Source: Streptosporangium roseum DSM 43021 (GTDB lineage Bacteria > Actinomycetota > Actinomycetes > Streptosporangiales > Streptosporangiaceae). Taken from it: a stretch of 64,000 nucleotides of DNA. A program made the translations under genes and the position numbers. The stretch covers positions 6,324,001 to 6,388,000 of the forward strand of contig NC_013595.1 of the NCBI RefSeq assembly GCF_000024865.1, written 5' to 3'. How positions within the stretch are numbered: the first letter of the stretch is position 1; the number at the start of each line of letters is the position of its first letter. The notes under the pieces were generated by a model, which was not told where the DNA came from, ran no database searches, and saw only the letters and a program-made list of their open reading frames with translations. This document shows, piece by piece, positions 58,750 to 64,000 of the stretch.

Positions 58750-61056
58750 TCATGTGATCGGATGTCGCTCAAGTCGAGCAAGCGCTTCGGGGAGCGGACC
58801 GCTGTGCACGACGCCAAGACGCTGTGTCGCACGGGTCATCGCGACGTAAAGGTCGCTCGCCCCGCGAGGCGATTCCCGCAGGATCGCCTCGGGCTCCACC
58901 ACGATGACCGCGTCGAACTCCAGCCCCTTGGCCTGGGTGACCGTCAGGACCGCCACCGGGGCGTCCAGGGCCGCGGCTCCCGGCCCCGCGACCGCGCCGT
59001 CGACGGCCCGGGTCACGATCTCCCCGAACTCGCCCATGCCGGACTCGGGCACGATCACGACCAGCCGGCCGCCCTCGACGAGCTCGGCCTTGACGACGTC
59101 GGCGAGGGCCTCCACGGGGGAGGCGGCCCAGGGGGCCGACCCCGTCTCCCGGACCGAGGTGGGCGCGACGAGGCCGGGGCCGACCAGCGTGAGCACGTCG
59201 GCGGCCACGGCCATCAGCTCGGCCGGGGTGCGGTAGTTGACGCTGAGGTGCTCCTCGCGCCAGCGCCCGGCCACGTAGGGGTCGAGCGCCCGGCCCCAGG
59301 AGTGCGCGCCCGCCGCGGATCCGGTCTGCGCCAGGTCGCCGACGATCGTCATCGACCGGGTCGGGACCCGCCGCATCACCATCCGCCAGTCCATCGCGGA
59401 CAGCTCCTGCGCCTCGTCCACGATGACGTGGCCGAAGGCCCAGGTGCGGTCGGCGGCGGCGCGCTCGGCGGTGGTCAGGTACACGTCGTCGCCCAGGTGC
59501 CGGGCGGCGAACTTCTCGGCGTCCATGATGTCGGACAGCCCGGTCAGCTCCAGCACCTCCTTGGCGTAGGTGAGCTGGTGCTGGCGCTCGTCCAGGGCGG
59601 CGGCACGCCTGGCGGCCTGCTCCTCCTCGGCGATCCACGCCCCGGCCCGCAGCACCGCCGGGTCGATGTCGCCGAGCAGCTCGGCGGCCTCGTCCAGCAG
59701 CGGCACGTCCGACTCGGCCCACCAGTTCTCCCCCTGGCGGGGAGGCTCGCGCAGCAGCAGTTCGCGCTCGGCCGCGCTGAGGTCGCCCGCGGCGTAGTCC
59801 AGCCGCTCGCGCGAGGTGAACAGCCCGATGAGGAGCTGCTGCGGGGTGGTGTAGGGCCACAGCCTGTTCAGCGCGGCCTTGACGGGACGCTCCGTGCGGA
59901 GGTCCTCGCGGATGTCGGCCAGCTCGTCGTCGTCGATCATGGCCTTGCCGAGCTGCTTGGCGGCCTGCCGGGCGAGCGCGTTGAGCAGGTGGCGGACGAA
60001 GATCCCGCGGGCCTCGTTGTGCGGCTTCCTGGAGCGGGTCGCCCGGGTGCGGGCGGCGTCCAGGACGCGGCCGTCGAGTTTGAGACTGTAGCGGTCGAGG
60101 CGGATCTCGAGCGGCCGGCGCGGCACCCGCTGCCGTTCCCGTACGGCCCGCGCCACGACCTCGGCCATCCGCCCGTCACCCTTGACCGCGGCGACCTCGG
60201 GCCGCTCCCTGACCGTGGGGACGACCCCTGGATACAGTTCGGCGACCGTGGACAGCAGCACGTCGGTCTCGCCCAGGGAGGGCAGCACCTGCTCGATGTA
60301 GCGCAGGAAGGTCAGGTTGGGCCCGAGGATGAGCACGCCCCGGCGGGCCAGCTTCTCCCGGTGGGTGTAGAGCAGGTAGGCGGCCCGGTGCAGGGCCACC
60401 ACGGTCTTGCCGGTGCCGGGGCCGCCCTGCACGACGAGCACGCCGTTGAGGTCTGAGCGGATGATGCGGTCCTGCTCGGACTGGATGGTGGCCACGATGT
60501 CGCGCATCCGCCCGGTGCGCCTGGCGGCGATGGAGGCCAGCAGCGCCGCCTCGCCGTTGAGGGTGGCCACGTCGTCGTCGGTGAGGTTGTCGAGGTCGAG
60601 CAGGTCGTCGTCGACCCCGATCACCTTGCGCCCCTTGGTCTGCAGGTGGCGGCGGCGGGTGACGCCCATCGAGGCGGCGGGGGTGGCGCCGTAGAACGGC
60701 TGGGCGACGGGGGCCCGCCAGTCGATCAGCAGCCGCCGCTGCTCGTCGTCGGCGAGGCCGATGCGGCCGATGTACAGGGAGGTGTGGTCGGCGTTGTCGA
60801 GCCGCCCGAAGCACAGGCCGTTCTCGACCGCCCACAGGCGGCCCAGCCGCTCGGCGTACATCCCGGCGAAGGTGTCGCGCTCGGAGCGGTTCTGGTGCGT
60901 TCCACCGCTCCCGCCCTGCGCCAGCACCCCGTCCAGCTGCCGCTTGGTGCGCTCGCGCAACAGGTCGAGCCGTTCGTAGAGGCCGGAGACGTACTCCTGC
61001 TCCTTGGCGAGCTCGAGTTGACGGGTCGCCGTCGCTCCATTATCGTTGATAGTAAT
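58750..61056 (-). CDS. HelD-like superfamily 1 helicase / RNA polymerase recycling factor
   Basis: This is a UvrD/Rep-like (HelD family) ATPase of about 768 residues. Family landmarks are ELAKEQEYVSGLYERLDLLR (N-terminal coiled-coil start), NGVLVVQGGPGTGKTVVALH (Walker A), LILGPNLTFLRYIEQVLPSL, HVIVDEAQELSAMDWRMVMR (Walker B, DEAQ), MTIVGDLAQTG, HLSVNYRTPAEL, and the C-terminal VTQAKGLEFDAVIVVEPE and DLYVAMTRAT. HelD clears stalled RNA polymerase. No ATG/GTG/TTG precedes the conserved ELAKEQEYV: the first such codon is TTG at 60960, which would remove it. An ATT at 61056 with CGGAG at 6 bases is the best start. Confidence 0.88.
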   Translation of the reverse strand: MTINDNGATATRQLELAKEQEYVSGLYERLDLLRERTKRQLDGVLAQGGSGGTHQNRSERDTFAGMYAERLGRLWAVENGLCFGRLDNADHTSLYIGRIGLADDEQRRLLIDWRAPVAQPFYGATPAASMGVTRRRHLQTKGRKVIGVDDDLLDLDNLTDDDVATLNGEAALLASIAARRTGRMRDIVATIQSEQDRIIRSDLNGVLVVQGGPGTGKTVVALHRAAYLLYTHREKLARRGVLILGPNLTFLRYIEQVLPSLGETDVLLSTVAELYPGVVPTVRERPEVAAVKGDGRMAEVVARAVRERQRVPRRPLEIRLDRYSLKLDGRVLDAARTRATRSRKPHNEARGIFVRHLLNALARQAAKQLGKAMIDDDELADIREDLRTERPVKAALNRLWPYTTPQQLLIGLFTSRERLDYAAGDLSAAERELLLREPPRQGENWWAESDVPLLDEAAELLGDIDPAVLRAGAWIAEEEQAARRAAALDERQHQLTYAKEVLELTGLSDIMDAEKFAARHLGDDVYLTTAERAAADRTWAFGHVIVDEAQELSAMDWRMVMRRVPTRSMTIVGDLAQTGSAAGAHSWGRALDPYVAGRWREEHLSVNYRTPAELMAVAADVLTLVGPGLVAPTSVRETGSAPWAASPVEALADVVKAELVEGGRLVVIVPESGMGEFGEIVTRAVDGAVAGPGAAALDAPVAVLTVTQAKGLEFDAVIVVEPEAILRESPRGASDLYVAMTRATQRLGVVHSGPLPEALARLERHPIT

Positions 61057-61171
61057 GGGATACTCCGGGCCATTGGCTGGTTGTTATGACAAACCATCAC
61101 CTTAGCAGGTCCGTCGAGATGTTCACCCCTCCCCTCGCCATCACAGGTTGATTGCGGCACGCCCTTCACGC

Positions 61172-61201
61172 TTGACGGAATTCGCACGGGTTCCTTAGAT
61201 T
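61172..61201 (+). promoter_or_regulatory. Promoter of ROK regulator-ABC transporter operon
   Basis: TTGACG (61172-61177), an 18-base spacer and TAGATT (61196-61201) form a vegetative-type promoter that fires just before the operator at 61208. Confidence 0.6.
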
Positions 61202-61207
61202 CACTCC

Positions 61208-61230
61208 GAGTTAGGAAACTTTCCTAACTC
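61208..61230 (+). promoter_or_regulatory. 23-bp ROK-type operator
   Basis: GAGTTAGGAAA and TTTCCTAACTC flank a single C: a perfect palindrome with 11-bp arms. The core TTAGGAAA/TTTCCTAA matches sites used by ROK-family sugar regulators. It overlaps the predicted transcription start, 44 bases before the ROK gene. Confidence 0.75.
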
Positions 61231-61274
61231 CGTTTTACGGGCGACTGTATGACGTGTGCGGACACGGAGGACCT

Positions 61275-62471
61275 GTGACTCAGCCGACGCCGGGCACCCC
61301 AAGCCTGCTGCGTGCGATCAACGACCGCGCCGCCCTGCAGGCACTGCTGGAGCGCGGACCGCTGACCCGCCCGGAGATCGGTGCCCTGACCGGCCTGTCC
61401 AAGCCCACAGCATCTCAGTTGCTCGCCCGGCTCCAGGAGGCGGGTCTGGTCGTCCTGAACGGCATCCGCGAGGGACTGCCCGGCCGGACCGCCGAGGTCT
61501 ACCGGCTCAACCCGGCCGCCGCGCACGTCGCCGCCCTGGACGTCACCCCCGCGCACATCGACGTCAGGGTCGCCGACATCACCGGCGCCGTGATCGGCGA
61601 GCACCGGCTGCCCACCCCGGGCCGCTCCGCCGGTGACGTGGTGGAGCGGGTCCGGGCCGCGCTGGAGGGCGCCGGCGCCCCCGCCGACCTGCGGCGCGCG
61701 GTCATCGGCGTGCAGGGCGCGATCGACCCGGGCACCGGCAAGCTGGGCTACGCCACCAGCAAGGACATGCCCGGCTGGCACATCCCCGACCTGGTGCCCA
61801 CCCTCAGCAGGGGGCTCGGCCTCCAGGTCGCCGTCGAGAACAACGTCAACCTCGTCGCCCAGGCCGAGCAGGCGCACGGCGTGGGCCACGGCCGCCAGGA
61901 CTTCGTGCTGCTCTGGGCCGACGAGGGCCTCGGCTCGGCGCTGGTCCTGGGCGGGCGGCTGCACCGCGGCGCCACCGGGGGCGCCGGCGAGGTCGGCTAC
62001 ATGCCCGCCCCCGGCGCGCCGACCGCCCGCGAGGCGGGGCGTTACGCCAACCACGGCTACCAGGCCCTCACCGGCGGCCCCGCCGTACTCAAGATCCTCA
62101 GGTCCTACGGCGTGCGCGGCACCGCCTCCGCCCAGGCCGTGCGGAACGCCGTGCAGACCTCGCAGGCCACCGGGAAGCGCGCCGACGACGCCCGCGCCGG
62201 GCTGCGCGACATCGCCGCACGCCTGGCGATCGGCCTGGCCTCGATCACCTCGGTCGTCGACCCGGAGATCATCGTCCTGACCGGCGGCACCCTCCTGGCC
62301 GGCGGCGAGACCCTGCGCGAGCTCGTCGAACACGAGCTCCACGCGCTGACCATCCCCCGGCCTCCCCTGCTGCTGTCGACCGTCGAGGGCAACCCCGTCC
62401 TCGCCGGGGCGCTCGACCTCGCCCTCGCCGCCACCCGCGACGAGGTCTTCAGCTCCACCGTCCCCTCCTGA
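61275..62471 (+). CDS. ROK family transcriptional regulator
   Basis: This is a 398-residue sugar-responsive regulator. The N-terminal winged helix (LLERGPLTRPEIGALTGLSK, then PTASQLLARLQEAGLVVLNG) precedes a ROK sugar-kinase-like domain: VGVQGAIDPG-type and VAVENNVNLVAQAEQAHGVG motifs, and the C-terminal DPEIIVLTGGTLLAGGE. The family's CxCGxxGCxE zinc motif is absent. The GTG at 61275 has GGAGG 4 bases upstream; an in-frame start at 61254 would add MCGHGGP. It likely represses its own operon via the 23-bp palindrome. A sugar-binding lipoprotein gene follows 46 bases downstream. Confidence 0.92.
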   Translation: MTQPTPGTPSLLRAINDRAALQALLERGPLTRPEIGALTGLSKPTASQLLARLQEAGLVVLNGIREGLPGRTAEVYRLNPAAAHVAALDVTPAHIDVRVADITGAVIGEHRLPTPGRSAGDVVERVRAALEGAGAPADLRRAVIGVQGAIDPGTGKLGYATSKDMPGWHIPDLVPTLSRGLGLQVAVENNVNLVAQAEQAHGVGHGRQDFVLLWADEGLGSALVLGGRLHRGATGGAGEVGYMPAPGAPTAREAGRYANHGYQALTGGPAVLKILRSYGVRGTASAQAVRNAVQTSQATGKRADDARAGLRDIAARLAIGLASITSVVDPEIIVLTGGTLLAGGETLRELVEHELHALTIPRPPLLLSTVEGNPVLAGALDLALAATRDEVFSSTVPS

Positions 62472-62517
62472 CCCCCCGTCCTCTCGTGATCCCCCCACAC
62501 GCAAGGAGGCAGCCGTC

Positions 62518-63861
62518 GTGCACCGACGCTTTCTCATTCTCGCCACCGCCGCCCTCACGGCCGGGGCACTGACCGCCTGCACCGCGGGCAACCAGAGCGC
62601 ACCCGCGCTCGGGGCGCAGCCCAAGCCCTCGGGCTCCGCCTCCGCCTCCCTCCCGGCCGCCGCCATCGAGCTGTGGCACGGATTCTCGGCGCCCGCCGAG
62701 GTGAAGGCGTTCGAGGACGCCATCGCCGGGTTCCGCCAGAAGTTCCCGCAGATCACCGTCAAGCTGGTCAAGGGAGTCCAGGACGACCAGATCACCCAGG
62801 CGGTGCGCGGAGGGAAGGCCCCGGACGTCGCGTCCTCCTTCACCACCGACAACGTCGCCCAGTGGTGCAAGAGCGGAACGTTCCAGGACCTCACCCCGGT
62901 GATCAAGCAGGACGGCATCGACCTGTCGGTGCTGCCGGAGGCCTCGCGCTCCTACACCGAGTTCGACGGCAGACGCTGCGTGATGCCGCTGCTCGCCGAC
63001 GCCTACGGGCTCTACTACAACAAGGCCCTGATGAAGGGCGAGCAGCCGCCCAAGACGCTGTCGGAGCTGACCGAGCTCACCAAGAAGCTCACGGTCCGCG
63101 ACGCCGACGGGACCATCAAGGTCGCCGGTTTCATCCCGAGCTTCGAGTACTACGAGAACACCGCCTCGCACCTCGCCCCCATGGTCGGCGCCAAGTGGTA
63201 CAACCCGGACGGCACCTCGGCGATCGGCTCCGACCCGGCCTGGAAGCAGCTCCTGCAGTGGCAGAAGGAGCTCGTCGACTGGTACGGCCACGACAAGCTC
63301 GACAAGTTCCGCAAGAGCCTGGGCCAGGAGTGGTCGGCCGACCACCCGTTCTACAAGGGCAAGGTCGCCATGGTGCTCGACGGCGAATGGCGCAACGCCA
63401 TGATCGCCAATGAGGCCAAGGACCTGGACTACGGCACCGCACCGCTCCCGGTCGCCGACGACAAGCCCGACCTGTACGGCAGCGGCTTCACCGCGGGCAC
63501 GGTGATCGGCGTGCCCAAGGGCGCCAAGAACCCGCAGGCCGCCTGGGAGCTGGTGAAGTATCTGACCACCGACACCACCGCCCTGGTCACCCTCTCCAAC
63601 GCCCTGCGCAACGTGCCGACCACCAAGGCCTCGCTGGAGTCGCCGGACCTGAAGAAGGACGCGAACTTCCAGACCTTCATCGACATCTTCGCCCACCCCA
63701 GGACCAGCACGATGCCCTCCAGCGTCAACAGCACCTTCAACCAGGAGGCGATCCAGGAGTTCATGCACCAGTGGGAGAAGGGCTCGGTCAAGGACCTCGA
63801 CGCCGGGCTCGCCGGGGTCGACAAGCGTGTCAACGACAAGCTGAAGCTCTCCGGGGGCTGA
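62518..63861 (+). CDS. Sugar ABC transporter substrate-binding lipoprotein
   Basis: This is a 447-residue extracellular solute-binding protein, family 1 type (carbohydrate, CUT1). The lipobox LTAC puts the lipidated Cys at residue 21, and a Ser/Ala-rich linker follows. Family regions are AIELWHGFSAPAEVKAFEDA, KAPDVASSFTTDNVAQWCKS, RCVMPLLADAYGLYYNKALM (conserved YYNK) and GSGFTAGTVIGVPKGAKNPQ (AxxFxxxW-like). The GTG at 62518 follows AAGGAGG at 9 bases. The ROK regulator upstream and the permease downstream define an operon for uptake of an oligosaccharide that cannot be named. Confidence 0.92.
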   Translation: MHRRFLILATAALTAGALTACTAGNQSAPALGAQPKPSGSASASLPAAAIELWHGFSAPAEVKAFEDAIAGFRQKFPQITVKLVKGVQDDQITQAVRGGKAPDVASSFTTDNVAQWCKSGTFQDLTPVIKQDGIDLSVLPEASRSYTEFDGRRCVMPLLADAYGLYYNKALMKGEQPPKTLSELTELTKKLTVRDADGTIKVAGFIPSFEYYENTASHLAPMVGAKWYNPDGTSAIGSDPAWKQLLQWQKELVDWYGHDKLDKFRKSLGQEWSADHPFYKGKVAMVLDGEWRNAMIANEAKDLDYGTAPLPVADDKPDLYGSGFTAGTVIGVPKGAKNPQAAWELVKYLTTDTTALVTLSNALRNVPTTKASLESPDLKKDANFQTFIDIFAHPRTSTMPSSVNSTFNQEAIQEFMHQWEKGSVKDLDAGLAGVDKRVNDKLKLSGG

Positions 63862-63867
63862 TCCTCG

Positions 63868-64000
63868 ATGAGCGTCACCCACGCGGCGGCGCCCCCGCGG
63901 GCGCGCCGCGAGGGCCGCAAGGCCCTCCTCTGGATGTCACCCTGGCTGGTCGGGTTCGCGGTCTTCTTCGTCTACCCCCTCGTGGCGACGGCCTACTTCT
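63868..64000 (+). CDS. Sugar ABC transporter permease, 3' end outside window
   Basis: Only the first 44 codons are visible. After a basic N-tail (PRARREGRKALLWMSPWLVG) comes a hydrophobic helix FAVFFVYPLVATAYF, typical of the MalF/UgpA-type inner-membrane permease start. The ATG at 63868 is 6 bases after the substrate-binding protein's stop, so the genes form one operon. The rest lies to the right. Confidence 0.88.
   Translation, partial: MSVTHAAAPPRARREGRKALLWMSPWLVGFAVFFVYPLVATAYF

Noticed and set aside
56572..60456. A 1294-codon open frame on the + strand, the longest in the window
   Set aside because: It is antisense to lnt, ppm and the HelD-like gene. Its translation is repetitive Gly/Arg/His/Gln-rich with no domain, as expected for the complementary frame of high-GC genes.
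1..64000. A polyketide or peptide antibiotic gene cluster
   Set aside because: SARPs, two FAD monooxygenases, an SDR and pumps are suggestive, but no synthase, NRPS, terpene cyclase or RiPP gene is present, and the enzymes are scattered in separately controlled units.

Overview
The window is about 70% GC with strong GC-biased codon use. It carries AfsR/SARP and LAL-type LuxR regulators, an F420-dependent oxidoreductase of the TIGR03557 type, SapA-like secreted domains, an Lnt-Ppm pair, a HelD-like helicase and an IS982-type transposase remnant. Together these point to a filamentous actinomycete, probably of the Streptosporangiaceae (Streptosporangium/Nonomuraea-like). The genus is inferred from gene content only. 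No rRNA, tRNA, CRISPR array or replication origin was seen.

Layout. 1-13 kb: two transporter/enzyme units, each facing a very large ATPase-type transcription regulator. An Old Yellow Enzyme-MFS pair diverges from a LAL LuxR regulator, and an MFS efflux pump diverges from an AfsR-like SARP; a second AfsR-like SARP follows on the minus strand. 13-16 kb: two secreted cell-wall hydrolases (M23 and amidase_2) that end in nearly the same SapA-like domain. 15.7-18.2 kb: a minus-strand operon of Tm-1-like protein, PEP-hydrolase-family TIM barrel and cupin. 18.5-20.1 kb: an alpha/beta hydrolase-TetR unit with a clear operator. 20-30 kb: a TrmB/LuxR-like regulator, a large secreted subtilase, a ThuA-like protein and a phosphodiester glycosidase-phosphoesterase fusion. 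30-38 kb: MurJ, an FAD monooxygenase, a secreted M4 protease and a DoxX-like protein. 38-43 kb: a second LAL regulator, an SDR and an F420 enzyme. 43-47.4 kb: a Spo0M-like protein, secreted S1 and M7 proteases and a GNAT. 47.8-54.4 kb: an MFS transporter, an NmrA-like reductase, an IS982 remnant, a multicopper oxidase and a PadR-FAD monooxygenase operon. 54.7-58.2 kb: an SRPBCC protein, then FxsA and a coupled Lnt-Ppm lipoprotein/glycosylation pair. 58.7-64 kb: a HelD-like helicase, then a ROK regulator followed by a sugar ABC transporter whose permease runs off the window.

Themes. The region is mostly accessory: secreted hydrolases and proteases, export pumps, flavin or F420 redox enzymes and their local regulators. 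Housekeeping genes (murJ, lnt, ppm, helD-like) are scattered among them. Promoter regions are unusually rich in readable operators: a 15-bp palindrome at 2084, four SARP-like repeats with 11-bp period at 6382, a TetR-type palindrome at 18512, twin palindromes at 37177 and 37200, twin PadR-type sites at 54440 and 54468, and a 23-bp ROK-type palindrome at 61208. Several intergenic regions hold short tandem repeats (20 bp x3, 14 bp x4, 17 bp x2). All functions are assigned by reading motifs in the translated sequence; no database search was run.
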